Part shown: one piece after another, positions 20,560 through 32,938 of the stretch
How positions within the stretch are numbered: position 1 is the first letter of the stretch
Layout: every line of letters begins with the position of its first letter
Source of the DNA: Anthostomella pinea
Taxonomy: Eukaryota > Ascomycota > Sordariomycetes > Xylariales > Xylariaceae
Length of the DNA: 64,000 bases
Direction: 5' to 3'
Assembly (NCBI GenBank): GCA_963556695.1
Contig: CAUWAG010000020.1
Location: 5,828,001-5,892,000 of the forward strand
Made by a program: the position numbers and the translations under genes
Notes under the pieces: generated by a model
The model's input: the letters and a program-made list of their open reading frames with translations, nothing else
Database searches by the model: none
Told to the model about the DNA's origin: nothing

Positions 20560-21963
20560 ATGATGCCCCAATTATCAGAGGAACTCGTGCAGCTGATCTT
20601 CTCCCACCTCCGCGTCTCAACGTCTGCACCCAACAAACGTGGCCAAATCGACAGAGTAGGACCAAAGACTCTTGCCTCTGCCTGTCTCGTCAGCAAGACT
20701 TTTCTCCGTGTGGCCCAGCCTGAATTATACCATACGCTGGACCTCCGCTACTATGGTTCACCTAGACGTCTACTCACTTCCATCGCCCACCGTCGAGAGC
20801 TTGCCGCCTGCGTCCGTAAAGTCTACATTGAATCGTGGGCCACACAAGAGGATGTTGATAACGAAGGTCCAACGACAAGTCCGCCGGAGCCCGCGCTCGC
20901 ATCCGAGTTTTCTCAGCTCGTAGAAGCGATTGCTTTCTCGACTCCACTGCAGGACAGGCTTCTCGTTGGCTTGCGAGACGGCCTGGAAGATGCCGAATTC
21001 GCCTTGCTGCTGGCGTCATGCTGGAATGTAGAGTTCCTGCAGTTTTCCGCCGTTTTTGATTTGCCGTCTACTTTGACAGCAGAAGTAGTGCGAGCAGCAT
21101 CGACGCAAGCGAATGACACTACAAGGTACAACCCACCTCTACGGCGCATCCACGAGTTACACGTGGATCATTGGGACACCGAAGACTCGACAGATCTGGC
21201 TGACTTGAGCGGCTTTCTCCAGCTCCCAGCCTTGGAAACGCTGCATGGAAACATGCTAAGCTTGGGGGAGGAATCCGAGCCACTCCCAACATCAAACTTG
21301 AAGCAAGTCTCTCTCCAGTGGAGCGTTTTTGATGCTTCTGGATTTAGCAACCTTCTCTCTGCCTGTCCACAGCTTACCTCGCTCACCGTGGAGTGGGGAG
21401 GAGCCAGTGTCGGCGAATCCGAGATCAAGTTTGACGAGATAGGCGCCGCACTACGAGATCATGGCACTGCTCTCAGGAAGCTCCGTCTGGATCCCAAGGA
21501 TGCCGAAGAGTTCTCTGGGGAGGAACACGATGCGCCGTTGGGCGACCTCACATCATTGACTTCGCTGCGCTCCCTGACTGTCCCCCAGGCGGCACTGCTG
21601 GGCGAGAACACGCTGGACGACGAAGATGGCGAGGACTCAGACATGCCTCCCTCGTTTCTGGCAAGTACGCTGCCTCATAGCATTGAAACCTTGAGGATAC
21701 TACTATGTGACAACGAAGATGTAAAAACCCTCGATGAGCAGCTCTGGCACCTGATGTCAGACAAGGAGTTCTCAGCGCTCAAGGCTATCAGAATGAACAG
21801 GAGTGAGAAGTATTCCAGAGTCCCCACGCAGCTGGGATGGAGCGATCCATCGAGCAACAAGTTCTGGGTTGTGCTAGAGAAGCACGGTCAAGACGACAGT
21901 CAAGTTCATGGGATCCTACGCCCCGGTCCAGATGATCCAGTATCTGCGCAGTACAGCTCCTAG
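20560..21963 (+). CDS. F-box protein with leucine-rich-repeat-like C-terminus
   Basis: Single exon, 467 aa. The N-terminus reads as an F-box helix set: LSEELVQLIFSHL, then LASACLVSKTFLRVAQPELYH (residues 5-55). From about residue 190 onward, spaced Leu-rich segments (LETLHGNMLSLG, LKQVSLQWSVF, LTSLTVEWGG, LRSLTVPQAALL, IETLRILLCDN) have the spacing of irregular LRRs. An F-box binds Skp1 and the LRR part chooses the substrate of an SCF ubiquitin ligase. Fungal genomes carry many lineage-specific members, and the target cannot be predicted. The start could be either of two adjacent ATG codons. Confidence 0.85.
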   Translation: MMPQLSEELVQLIFSHLRVSTSAPNKRGQIDRVGPKTLASACLVSKTFLRVAQPELYHTLDLRYYGSPRRLLTSIAHRRELAACVRKVYIESWATQEDVDNEGPTTSPPEPALASEFSQLVEAIAFSTPLQDRLLVGLRDGLEDAEFALLLASCWNVEFLQFSAVFDLPSTLTAEVVRAASTQANDTTRYNPPLRRIHELHVDHWDTEDSTDLADLSGFLQLPALETLHGNMLSLGEESEPLPTSNLKQVSLQWSVFDASGFSNLLSACPQLTSLTVEWGGASVGESEIKFDEIGAALRDHGTALRKLRLDPKDAEEFSGEEHDAPLGDLTSLTSLRSLTVPQAALLGENTLDDEDGEDSDMPPSFLASTLPHSIETLRILLCDNEDVKTLDEQLWHLMSDKEFSALKAIRMNRSEKYSRVPTQLGWSDPSSNKFWVVLEKHGQDDSQVHGILRPGPDDPVSAQYSS

Positions 21964-22813
21964 CGCAAAGCCATCGAGTGGAGAAGAGAGATATGGCAGA
22001 CGACAGCACGGGAGTGTTGAAGGCCAAGCATCTGGTGCAGTCCTCAAGATCGCGACACCGAGCGCCAGTCCAGAAGCAGGCATCACACGGACGCATCAAC
22101 CAGCAGAACTCAGGTTCTCCTTCTCAGCAAACGATATCGAGATAGAAGGAAAAGCGCCGTCACCGGAGAAGTCGGCCGAGGGCTGTCGACAGGTCCAGCA
22201 CAGTTTAGATCCATGATGAAGGTACTGTCCGAACAGCACTGCCGTATTCGGTCTTCGAACGCTCGAGTGTGCAGGGGTTTCACGATGGAATATTTGGCCA
22301 TCTCGCTAGGAATATTCAGCTTCGCCATCAATGTTTGAGCAGTGTAGACATTTATATGAGTATCCTGACAGAGCCTGTTATCTTCTCAGTGGGGATCGGG
22401 CACATTCTACTCACCATCAAAATTTGTATGTTTTCAAGGTGTATCCAAAGAGAAAACGAGAAAAGGCGTGAGGCAACGGGACAATATATAGAAAAAATAT
22501 ACTAGTGATACTTGCATGAATCGAGGTTATTGATATAGCGATGGTGACGCCCCACCCCCACACCGTGAAATCGAGGCTGCCAGTGGATCCACCGAATTTT
22601 CGTTTGGTGGGAAGAAGCTCAGCCTTGCCCGACCTACAAGCAAAACATTACAATTGCGAACACGCCCGCACCAGAGAAGAGCCCCTCCATGTGACGGCAA
22701 CACTCATTACTTACCTATCACCTTGTGCGCACCTACAACGAACAGGGCGAGGACCAGAACCACGGTAATCCACCCCCACCACAGCAAGAAGGCTCCGCCG
22801 CGCGCCGCCCAAG
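21964..22813. other. Intergenic region before LEA1
   Basis: About 850 bp with no supportable gene. The last 150 bp (about 22680-22813) are C/A-rich, like a 5' leader. Confidence 0.4.
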
Positions 22814-23940
22814 ATGAGGCTCACGGCCGAACTGCTGCAGAACTCACCGTCGTGGCTCAACGCGCTGAAGGAGCGCGAGCTCGACCTCCGAGGTACGTCA
22901 GAAAAGAGCAGGTACTACACTTCTTCTTCCAGTCTTTTTGATCTAGTCAAATGTGTCAATCAGTCGCAACCGAAGAGCAGAGCATGAATGAGCAGAGTTG
23001 ATAGCGAGCCCTCGCCGGCGTGAACAGGACATCGCATTCCCGCCATTGAGAACCTGGGTGTAGCAGGTGTAAGTCCACGTCCTTTTCTTTCCTTCGTCAC
23101 GCTTTTCCATGTTGCCCGAGGGTTGCATTCTTGGGGCGTGAACCGTTTGCGCTTCTGTTTGCGAAGGGCGAGACGAGCTGACAGTACTCCGCATGCGCGC
23201 AGCCCCAAGATGCCATAGACTTCGTCGACAACGACATCCAGGTGCTGGGCAACTTCCCCCTGTCGCCGCGGATACAGACCCTGCTGCTGGCGCGCAACCG
23301 CGTCGCTACGATACAGCCGACGCTGGCGAACTCGATCCCGAACCTCACGAACCTGCAGCTCGAATCCAACAACCTGAGCGAGCTGGCTGATCTGGACCCG
23401 CTGGGCTCCTTTGCGCGGCTGACGCACCTGGTACTGAGGGATAACCCCGTCACAAAGAAGGAGGTGAGTCGAGGCCCCCTTTTTCGTCTCTTCTGCATCG
23501 GACAAAGGAGAGCGAGAGCGAGAGAAGAACAAACGGGAACAATGGACTGACGAGGGCGGTTCGTTTCGCAGCACTACCGATACTGGGTCCTCTGGCGCTG
23601 CCCGGCGGTGCGCTACCTCGACTACCACAAGGTCAAGGACGCGGAGCGCAAGCAGGCGCGGGACCTATTCGGCACGGCCGAGGAGCCGACGGAGCTGGCG
23701 TCGAAGCTGATGGGCATCAAGTCGAAGACGTTCGACGCGACGACCGCGGCCAACGGCGCCTCGTCTGGCGGCCTGCCGACGCGCATGTCGCGCATCAAGC
23801 TCACCGACAAGGAGAAGAAGCGTCTGCAGGACCTGATCAAGCGGGCGACGAGTCTGGACGAGATCACCAAGCTGGAGACGATGCTGCGGGAGGGCAGGAT
23901 GCCGGCTGGTGTGCATCTGGGCGACGAGATGGAGGAATAG
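22814..23940 (+). CDS. LEA1: U2 snRNP A' leucine-rich protein (Lea1)
   Basis: Four exons: 22814-22892, 23028-23068, 23203-23463, 23572-23940. Introns are 135, 134 and 108 nt, long for this window; 249 aa. The N-terminus MRLTAELLQNSPSWLN continues into LRGHRIPAIENLGVAG and PQDAIDFVDNDI, which is diagnostic of U2A'. Three to four LRRs follow (QTLLLARNRV, NLQLESNNL, HLVLRDNPV), then the LRR cap HYRYWVLWRCPAVRYLDY. The C-terminal 80 residues are charged and helical. The protein pairs with U2 B'' and binds stem-loop IV of U2 snRNA in the spliceosome. All exons join in phase and the length matches orthologues. Confidence 0.93.
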
Positions 23941-24594
23941 GGGAGGGATGATGCGTGTCTAGACATTGGGGCGGCGAGATGGAGGAGTAGGGGATGATGC
24001 TTGTCTAAGTATCAGGGCCCCTTCAGAGTTGAGGTTGGATGGCATAGGGCTTCAGGCAGTCATGTATGTCACTGCTATGTGAGCACGCAAAAGTTCGGGA
24101 TATACCCATGAATAAAGGCAATGCTACTATCGCTGGTCTTCCTACACTCAGAGCTGCGTCGCCGTCGTGAGATATGAATGCCCCCCCTTCGTTGGGAATC
24201 GAGGTACAAGATGTTGGGAGAAGGAAGCTCGAGGTGCCTCGGGTTCTCGTACCAGGAAGGCTTTGATATATCTGCCTCTGCCTCGAAAGTCGCTGCCCAG
24301 TCTTGTGATCGTGATTTGCCCATCCGCCACACCGCCCTGCCCACCAAAGCCAATGAAAATGATACCATAAAGCCGGCCTCTAAAAGTCCATATTGATTGT
24401 TGTTCATTGGCATGGTACTCGCTGGAGTTGGTGCACAGGTTGCTCGCTCATATAGTGAGCTCACACGCACTTGGCGCCCAAGGTTAGACATGCGACTTCT
24501 TGGCCCTCTTGCGACGTTCGCGTCTCTGCGGTCGCTCCTGCTCCTCCAAATCCACCAAGCCATGCTCGCCCTCCGGCTGCTGTCCGACCGCATC
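23941..24594. other. Convergent 3' region between LEA1 and DPB3
   Basis: About 650 bp; a short duplicated phrase (GGCGAGATGGAGGA) occurs at the end of the LEA1 coding region and again at about 23971-23984. No gene recognised; ORFs here are weak. Confidence 0.4.
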
Positions 24595-25482
24595 CTATCC
24601 GGTCATGTCGACATCGCCGTCGCCTCTGGCCTGGCGCATCTCGCTCTGCAGCTGGTCGTTGGGGTCCGCCGCCTCCTCGCTCACGATCCGCGCACCATTG
24701 TTGGTGCTGACGAAGTTGGCGATGCTGTTGCCGTTGCCGTTCAGGCTCGATCGGCCGCTGCTGGCGTCCTTGTGCTTCCTGCCGTTCGGCAGGGATCGCC
24801 GCTTCGGCTGCTGCGGCGAGAGTGACTGCGTCGGGGTCCCATTATCTCCGGGCATGGCGTCGTCTTCGTCGGCCGCTGCTGCTGCGGCGTGCGCAGCCTC
24901 GGCGGCGGCCCTCTCAGCGGCCCCTATGCCGCCGCTGAGGGCGGCGCGCTTCGCTGCTGCTTGTGCTTTGATTTTGTTGTAGGGCTGGGTTCTGGGCACG
25001 ATGTCCACTAGGAACTCCAGGTTGTCTTGGTGGTGTACTGCGTTCGCTGTGGGTGCGTTAGAGGACAAGGTAGGGAGGGGGCTGGAGGGATGGACGGATG
25101 TATGGGAGGAGAGGGGAGCTACCTAGGTCCTTGTACTGGATGTTTCGGCGCGGCTTGCGCTCCAGTTTGGCCATGCCCAGACCCTCGCTTGCTATGTACT
25201 GGACGAACATCTCCTGATAGTTGGGTCAGTGAGAGGTCGCCTACCGACGGAAGGATTGGTGGGCGGGTGGGCTTACGGTGGCTAGGCAGATGACGAAGGC
25301 GGCGTTGTTGGAGCAGATGCCTACATCTTGGTCTTGCGCGATGATCTTCTTCACTCTGGATACTGGCAGGCACTGGTGAGTATGGGCTGCTGCGCATAGC
25401 AGGATGGGATTCACTTACACGGCAGCTGGGTCTGGCCGGTGACCTCCTTTCTGGGGGGAATCGCTGTGGTGTTGTACGGCAT
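24595..25482 (-). CDS. DPB3: DNA polymerase epsilon histone-fold subunit (Dpb3 / POLE4-like)
   Basis: Four exons: 25482-25419, 25362-25277, 25213-25123, 25046-24595. Introns are 56, 63 and 76 nt; the protein is 230 aa. The joined N-terminus gives QLPLSRVKKIIAQD, then NNAAFVICLATEMFVQYIA and RRNIQYKDLANAV, a CBF/NF-Y-like histone fold (about residues 20-105). The fold ends with DNLEFLVDIVPRTQPY. The C-terminal half is low-complexity, with Ala-rich, Ser/Asn and acidic stretches. This protein would pair with Dpb4 as the H2A/H2B-like dimer of Pol epsilon, in leading-strand synthesis and in transfer of parental histones; a CHRAC-like role is an alternative. Confidence 0.88.
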
Positions 25483-26482
25483 GGCTGGACTGGTTGAACG
25501 ATGATCGTAGTATTTTCTGAAGGTGTTGCAGTGAGGATATGAATTCGCGATTCAGCCCAATGGTTGTCGGGGCGTTGCGAAGAATGAAGTAATTGGCCCA
25601 CAAAGTAACTTCCACGCCTCTGGTGCCGAAAGCTGGACGACACGGGAACCAGTTGTCAGCCGATGGTTGTTCGGATTTGCTTTCTGAGAGGTTGGCCGGT
25701 CCAAAGAGCGAGTCCTGGACTCTGGTGTGAAATAAGATTGTGCGGCGAGATGGACGGCAAAGCAAAATCAACACAATAAGCAGTGGAGTGCAGTTTGTTT
25801 GCTGTAAGGAGTTTGTTCAGTCAGAACATGGACCACTAAGCAACCGGTAGGCGATAAGCAGGAGCTTGTCGCCAAAGATGGGGAAAAGGGTTGCGAGGTG
25901 GTTTCTATGACGGCCTGGGGTCAAGACATCTCCCACCACTTTTTGTTGTTCAGCAGCTTATGCAGGAGAGTCCCAGTTCAAGCTCGAGGGGCTACGAGGG
26001 AGACGCCCGAAAGGTGACTTGTAGAAAAGCCTTGCCCGAAAGGGCAAGAAAACAGTCATGGCTCACCTTCTTTCTTCCAAATGTCGGGAATGTGATGCGT
26101 CGATACGCCAAAGTCGAGGATGGTATTACATGTAGGTTAGATTCATGGAAATGGAAAAGTCGAGGTCAAACGCGTGAGGCTCTGGGTAGACGCGATTCTA
26201 TCAAAGTCCAAAACGGCAGGTGGTATGGTATGGCTCCGTACAGTACGTACTACCTAATACCGCGGTCCACGGCGTTACGGTGATTACGTAGCTCAGCGGC
26301 GCGGGTCGTCCCTGTGAGGCCCTCTGCAGGTGCTGGCTCCCTGAGTCCTGTCCCGCATTAAACACTGCGATCGGAGCACAAGCAAGGAAGAATACGTCCC
26401 AGTCTTTTGGGTATCACACGATTGATTAATCCTGTTGTCTTTTAACTCATGGCCCATTGACCATGGTCGCAAAGCTGGGGCG
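25483..26482. promoter_or_regulatory. Divergent promoter region (DPB3 / CLC channel)
   Basis: About 1 kb separates the two divergent starts. I see no gene. A leader rich in C/T and A (26395-26482) precedes the CLC start. Short ORFs on both strands have no family features. Confidence 0.4.
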
Positions 26483-29174
26483 ATGAATTCCCGATCTACC
26501 TCCTACTCTGCCAGCCGCCCACACCTCACCCAACGATCCTCTGTTAGCTCGAGATTATCCTTCGCCGTATCGACCGCCGAACAGGGCGAGGGCGGCCATG
26601 CGCCTGCGGAACAGCAGATTGAGGAGGAGATAGCCGAGATCAAGAGATACGAGGTAGGCTCCAGATCCCAGACACAGTTATCATCTCGAGCCCAAGCTAA
26701 TGTGATGTGTCTGCTGCTAGGACTTCACAACGATAGGTATGCGCGTCGATGTCCCGGCCGATCTACAGACGAAACAACTAAGACGTACCGAATAGACTGG
26801 GTTCAGGATGCAGAGCAGGAATGGTTGCGCCGAAGAGCGAGACGGAGGAAGACCGCCGGTCGCTTCGACAATGGCAAAGTCTCGTGGAGGTACAAGCTAT
26901 GGGAGTCCTACGACGCAGCGCAAGGATGGATTGTCGTGACCCTGATAGGCGCCGCCATCGGTCTGAACGCGGCCTTCCTCAATATCATAACCGAATGGCT
27001 TTCCGATATCAAGATGGGCTACTGCACGACAGCGTTCTATCTGAACGAGAACTTCTGCTGCTGGGGCGAAGATAATGGCTGCCCACACTGGCATCGATGG
27101 ACGGGATTCGAACCGGCCAACTATGCGCTGTATATCATGTTTGCAGTAAGTCAGAAGCTGTCGTCTTGGTGGGTTGCTTTGCGCTGACGTAGGGTAGACC
27201 ATGTTTGCGCTCACAGCTGCCATCCTGGTCAAGTCTTTTGCCCCGTATGCTGCCGGCTCTGGCATCTCCGAGATCAAAGTCATTATCGCTGGCTTCGTCA
27301 TGAAGGGGTTTCTGGGTCTCCGAACCCTCGTCATCAAGTCAGTCGCACTTCCACTCGCCATCGCCTCTGGTCTCTCCGTCGGGAAGGAAGGCCCCAGCGT
27401 ACACTATGCTGTCTGCACGGGCAATGTGATATCGAGGCAGTTTGCCAAATATAGGCAGAATGCTTCGAAAACCCGCGAGATTCTCAGTGCTTGCGCTGCG
27501 GCTGGTGTGGGCGTTGCTTTCGGCAGCCCCATCGGCGGTGTTTTGTTCTCGTTGGAGGAGATGTCGAGTTACTTTCCCCTGAAGACCATGTGGCGAAGCT
27601 ATTTCTGTGCTCTCGTTGCTACCGCAGTCCTTGCGGCCATGAACCCTTTCCGGACTGGGCAACTTGTCATGTTCCAGGTCAAATACGATCGGTCGTGGCA
27701 CTTTTTCGAAACTGTGCCATACATCATCATCGGCATCTTTGGTGGCTTGTACGGCGCATTCGTTATCAAGTGGAACCTTCGAGCGCAAGCATTTCGGAAG
27801 AAATATCTAACGAACTGGGCTGTTCTAGAGGCAACACTGCTGGCAGCTGGAACAGCTATCATCTGCTACCCCAATGTGTTCTTGCGCATCGACATGACCG
27901 AGAGCATGGAGATTCTGTTCTTGGAATGCGAAGGAACGGAGGACTACCACGGCCTGTGCGACGACGACAAGCGTTGGGGAAACATCATATCCCTGGCCCT
28001 GGCAACCGTGATTAGGGTCTTCCTGGTCATTATCTCATATGGCTGCAAGGTGCCAGCCGGAATATTTGTGCCGTCCATGGCCATTGGAGCATCCTTCGGT
28101 CGAGCGGTCGGAATCATCATGCAGGCCATTCACCACGCTCATCCGAACAGCGTATTTTTCTCACAATGTCTCCCAGATGAACCGTGTATTACCCCTGGAA
28201 CCTACGCTTTCCTCGGAGCAGCAGCCGCGCTCAGTGGCATCATGCACATTACAGTTTCAGTCGTTGTTATCATGTTCGAGCTCACCGGAGCTCTCACGTA
28301 CATCTTGCCGACTATGATCGTGGTCGGCGTCACCAAGGCTGTTTCAGAGCTATTTGGTAAAGGCGGCATCGCCGACCGCATGATCTGGTTCAGCGGCTTC
28401 CCCTTCCTCGACAACAAAGAAGAGCACAACTTTGGCGTACCCGTGTCTGCCGTGATGACCAACGATGTGGTTGCCATACCCGTGAGCGGGATGACGCTCG
28501 AATCAATAGAGGATCTGCTGAGGCAGCCCAAGTATCAGGGCTTCCCGATCGTCGAGGATATCACGACGAGAATCCTCGTCGGCTATGTGGGATGCACAGA
28601 ACTGCGATACGCGATCGACCGCATGCGGCGTGATCAAAACATCACAATAAGTCCGCAAGCCAAATGCACCTTCTCGCCCCCTGAACTCAGCGCTATCACA
28701 CCCATCACGCCCAGGGTCACAATCAGCAACATGGACTACGGCACGTCATCAGCCTCAATCGATTTCAGCCGGTACGTCGACGCGACGCCAGTTACCGTCC
28801 ACCCTCGTCTGCCACTCGAGACAGTGATGGACATGTTCCGCAAGATTGGCCCTCGCGTTATCCTCATCGAGCACCACGGCCGCCTCAGAGGCCTGGTGAC
28901 GGTCAAGGACTGCCTCAAGTACCAGTTCAAGGTCGAGGCGGCCGAGAACCCTCGCGAGGACCACGACATAGTCAAGGGCCACGAGAGGCTCTGGGGTGCC
29001 ATGAAGATCGTGGCCGGCTGGGTCTCGGAGAAAGTATCAAGCGCTAGTGGCGGTCGCATTAGGCTTGCGAGTGCAAGCGAGGAAAGGGCTTCTCTTATCA
29101 GGGGCGGGCATGGCCAGATTCTAGACGGTGATGAGGAGATTGGTGATGATGGTGTTGAACTAGAGAATAGATAG
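26483..29174 (+). CDS. CLC-type chloride channel/transporter
   Basis: Four exons: 26483-26653, 26721-26736, 26796-27145, 27198-29174. Introns are 67, 59 and 52 nt; 837 aa. Exon 2 is only 16 nt and adds the conserved DFTTID. The family's ion-pathway motifs are all visible: GSGISEIK, GKEGPSVH with the gating glutamate, and GSPIGGVLFSLEE. Ten or more helices span residues about 130-610. Two CBS domains occupy the C-terminal cytosolic part (start near VSAVMTNDVVAIP and near DATPVTVHPRLP). Such proteins (Gef1-like) move chloride, often exchanging it for protons, in Golgi/endosomal or plasma membranes. I chose the ATG at 26483 because the frame further upstream has no other ATG. Confidence 0.93.
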
Positions 29175-29739
29175 CTAGCTGTTGAGCGTATAGAAGGCTT
29201 GGGATACAGTCAAGTTCAGATATATGTAGCACTGACCATCTTTACTCAGCAAAGGTCGTTCTAAACAACTGTGCAACCCACAAGAGTAGAGGTACACTCT
29301 TATGTAAATCCCACAAGGTGAGATTCTCGAACTTTAGGGAGCGATAAAGCTCTTGTGCTGAACCGGCTATTTTGACAAGAGACGAGGCCAGCATCGCATG
29401 CAAGTCTTGTAAGACCTTAAGGTCTCTGATAGGCGCCTTCAAAAAGCTATTCTTTTACGACTCCCATTTATCTGGCCAGCTGTGGGCAGGTCCGGAAGCT
29501 CGAGATGTGAAGACCCCTGCTGCAATTCCCACCCCAAAGTGCTTGAACTAGCGCGCCAGGACGTGGGACGCGGCGCGTTTGAAACGGGCAGCGGAAACGG
29601 TGAATCGAACGGTATCGCCGTAGCACAGCGATCCCCTACTCGACGCTAAACATACAACACCGGTACCTGCATCAACCACCCCCCTTCCCGTCCCCTTTGT
29701 CCGTCTTGCACCCGAGAAATTTGCGTCGGTGTGTCCACC
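29175..29739. other. Intergenic region (CLC 3' / TMEM42-like 5')
   Basis: About 565 bp, no gene seen; the right part is the promoter and leader of the next gene. Confidence 0.4.
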
Positions 29740-31047
29740 ATGCCCCGAGCCGGCCAGACGACATACTCTACTTCTTCCTCTTCAAGCACTGCTTCCGCCG
29801 GCTCCGCCTCTGGGTCCGCGTCCACGAGACAGAGGAAAGCTCCCCTTACTGCTCTCAAGGGGACGAAGAAGGCGACTGGAGGTTCTAATTCTCTACCCGA
29901 AGGCCCTACCGAGGCCGAAGCCGAGGAGGCATTGACGATGTCGTGGGCGGCGCGCAACCAGTGGGTTGTGCTCGCGATTGCGAGCGGTGCCTGTGCGGCG
30001 TTCAACGGCGTGTTTGCGAAGTTGTGAGTCTGGGGTGCTTCGTTCTTGTCCTCCACACTGTCTCTGGTCAGGGGTTTTGGATGCCGTATCCTCTACCAAT
30101 TCAGTCTCATATCTCATCAAATGGCATCACAGTCCGCAGACCCCCTTTATCCACATGGCTTCGAGATTGTTTTGCATATGCGCCAGGTTAGCTAATATCG
30201 ACGCAGAACTACGAATGGCTTGACGACCGATATCTCGCAGGCGGTCTCGGTATTCTTTGGACTTGGGAACTTTGAGAAGATTCTTGAGGTTGTTGTCCGT
30301 TGCGTGAGTGCCGCCCGGCGATGCTGAAAACTGCCTCGTGCTGTTGGATATGGCTTGAGTTGTCTACTCCTTTCAGAGGCTTGCCTATGGAGAGGGGACG
30401 AGCTGGCTCGCTCTCTTTGCACTTGTGGATAACTACGCAGGGTCTCATATCAGGACGCCAAGCCATTGATATCAAAGGGACTTTCCAGACTGACTTCCAT
30501 GCAACACAGATCTGCTTCGGTCTAAACCTAGTATTCAACGGCATAGTGAGTCAACACTCCCCAAACCCCAAACCCAAACACTCCAAGCCCTCTCTCTTCC
30601 TCTGACACGCAAAACCCGCAGATGTGGACCCTCTTCACCCAAGCCCTGGCCAAGGGCACCTCCACCACCCAAGTGTCCATCATGAACACATCGACCAACT
30701 TCATGATCACCGCGGTCCTGGGCTTCGCCATCTTCGCCGAGTCGCTGCCGCCGCTGTGGTGGGCCGGCGCCGCCCTGCTCGTCGCGGGCAACGTCATCAT
30801 CGGGCGCAAGGATGAGACGGTTACCGCAGTTGAGGAAGACCCCGTCTCCCCTTCTGCTGCTTACCAAGACGAGGTTGATGAGGTTGACGATGGTGGTGAT
30901 GCTGTGACGGCAGCTGAGAGTGGCGAGGGGCTAGAGGGCGATGGGACTATTCCGCTGCGGCCTGGGGGCTTGTTGCCGGTGGAGAAGGATGAGGAGGATG
31001 AGGATGTGGCTTTGCTTGGGGACCTCGATGCGCCGAGTGAGCGGTGA
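29740..31047 (+). CDS. TMEM42-like EamA/DMT-fold membrane protein
   Basis: Four exons: 29740-30023, 30207-30303, 30510-30545, 30622-31047. Introns are 183, 206 and 76 nt; 280 aa. The first 65 residues are Ser/Ala/Thr-rich. Membrane segments follow from NQWVVLAIASGACAAFNGV. Across the splice junctions the family block NLVFNGIMWTLFTQAL appears, and after it NTSTNFMITAVLGF and WWAGAALLVAGNVII. The last 80 residues are soluble and strongly acidic. The fold is that of small drug/metabolite transporters; substrate and compartment are unknown. Exon 3 is just 36 nt. The two long introns could hide alternative exons, so the middle of the model is less certain than the ends. Confidence 0.8.
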
Positions 31048-31840
31048 TCTCTGTATAGGAGGTTATCTGGGGATTTGAATTACGTCGTGGTGGTTTCCTG
31101 CTTTGGTGAGAGCTATATCCGATTGAAACTTGAATACTGGATACCTAGAAATGGGGTTCCCGAGCAGTCAAAACTTGTGTTCGGAAAACGACGCAGTTGA
31201 GCATACAAGTCTTGTGCAATTTCATGCCGTGACTTCGTGGCAGTAGTCCTGCTACTGTGATCTCGCGTTTAACGACCAGTCTACATTCAAGGAGAAGACG
31301 ATCGGTCACATAACACATAGCAATGCAGCAAGCTCTAAAAAAAGTCATTGGTGGGGTATTCCAACAAAGTTGAATCCGTCATATCATCTACTAGCCTGTC
31401 CAAATGAAGGAGAGACCATATAGCACGAAACCCTTGGGACCTCATTCTGCCCTATAGAGTAGGGCCGTCGTTGCATTCCGAGTTGTGCGACTTTGTCGTA
31501 GCCCGCGATACGATGCCCCGTCTCAGTCAGTCTAGAGCTGGTGTAGCCATACGCCTAATCTGTGTCGCATGATACCCATGAAAGCGAGCATAAACCAAAC
31601 TGGCAAGACGGTGCTGAGAAAAGGTGCCCGTAGGGCATGGGATGTTGTTGAGCTGGTCGCGCGCAGTCTGACTAGAGTCGAGACCTCCTTTTACCAGTAT
31701 TCTCGCATCCATGATCACTGAATTCTGGTGATCTGTAGAGGTTCCGGCAGCTGGACAATGCTCCCCCGGACCGCCGAAGTTCAACGGCGTGGAACCTTTG
31801 GTAGCCAAGCACCTGCTTTCTTCTTTCCGGTACGACGACT
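31048..31840. other. Convergent intergenic region (TMEM42-like / TOA2)
   Basis: About 790 bp, no recognisable gene. Minus-strand ORFs that start in this stretch run into TOA2 in the wrong frame. Confidence 0.4.
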
Positions 31841-32347
31841 CTAGGTGGTACCAGTGGGCTTCGCAGTGCAGGCCACAATCTTCACCTTGTTGGCCGAGAC
31901 AACCTGACCACCGTTCTCCATCTTGAAGGTGATGTTCTTGAGTTGAAAGGTCCAAACTTCGTCGCAAAAGCGGTAGGTGTGTAGGCTCCCCTGCAGGATC
32001 GCACATGCAACATTAGCCCGTATATCCCCAATATGCAGGAGCGCAGGTGCACCACAGTTCGCAGCGCAGTCTTTCTGATGTGGCCTACCTTAAACGACAG
32101 ACGCGACCGAACTTTTTCCTGCAGGACCTCTGTTATAGCGCGGTCGAAGTTGGCCAGAATCTTCATGGCAAGCTGGGGATCGAGATGGTTCGATGTGATC
32201 AGGTCATCGAGGGTATCGGTCAGAGCGGCACCGATGCTGCGAGGCGGAGGCTATGGTCAGTATGCGCAGGCACAGCAGCAATCAGAATATGATGCTATAC
32301 CTGCTCCGTCGGTACAGCTCGTAGAAGTTCTGCCCCGCGGCCGCCAT
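31841..32347 (-). CDS. TOA2: TFIIA small (gamma) subunit Toa2
   Basis: Three exons: 32347-32301, 32236-32089, 31990-31841. Introns are 64 and 98 nt; the protein is 114 aa, the normal TFIIA-gamma size. The join gives [15 protein letters not shown], then [46 protein letters not shown] and [17 protein letters not shown], covering the four-helix N-terminal half and the beta-barrel C-terminal half in full. With the alpha/beta subunit, TFIIA stabilises TBP on promoters. The short exons explain why no single long ORF marks this gene. It is divergent to the LSH-type remodeller with 591 bp between starts. Confidence 0.95.
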
Positions 32348-32938
32348 TTTGCCGGCTTCCTGCACGTCGGATACCTGCTACTCGAAGATGCGGTATATTC
32401 GAAGTCGATAGCAGTCGTTGATGGCGATGTAGCGCAGATACGTGATGCTTGCCAGAGTTGAAAGATGTCGTTGTAGAAGGCAAGGTTTCGCTGATGTGAC
32501 TGTCGGCAGGTAAGGCACTTGAAGGATGCGGTCGCATGGATGTGTCAGCAAGGGGTGGGGCAAGGTAGGAGGAGGGGTGGGTGGAGCGGGAAGGTTCAAG
32601 GTACGTACCTCAAACCCACTCCTATGAGGCGATCTGGGGAATCGTGGCTGAAAATGCTTGAATTGGATATCTGTGGCCTGTGCGTGAACAATGAACGCTT
32701 TCAGCTCGGCGAGCCCGCTTTCAGAAACCAATTTACGCGTGACTTCGCCCGGGTTTCGCGTCGCTGCCTCAGGGGGAGACGCGCTAGAAGTGACATGTGA
32801 AGTCATCACTTCTTTAGTCCCTGCCCAGCAACCAATTCCAATTTCGTTCCTGAGCGCGGTGCTTGCTTTTTATTCTAGGTTTTACGTGCATTGCGCTGCA
32901 GCTGTTTTCCCCCTTTGATTTGATTCATCGACTGCGCG
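32348..32938. promoter_or_regulatory. Divergent promoter region (TOA2 / LSH-type remodeller)
   Basis: The 591 bp must contain both promoters. A minus-strand ORF (32378-32809) lies inside but has no family features. The leader directly before the remodeller start is T/C-rich (about 32850-32930). Confidence 0.4.
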
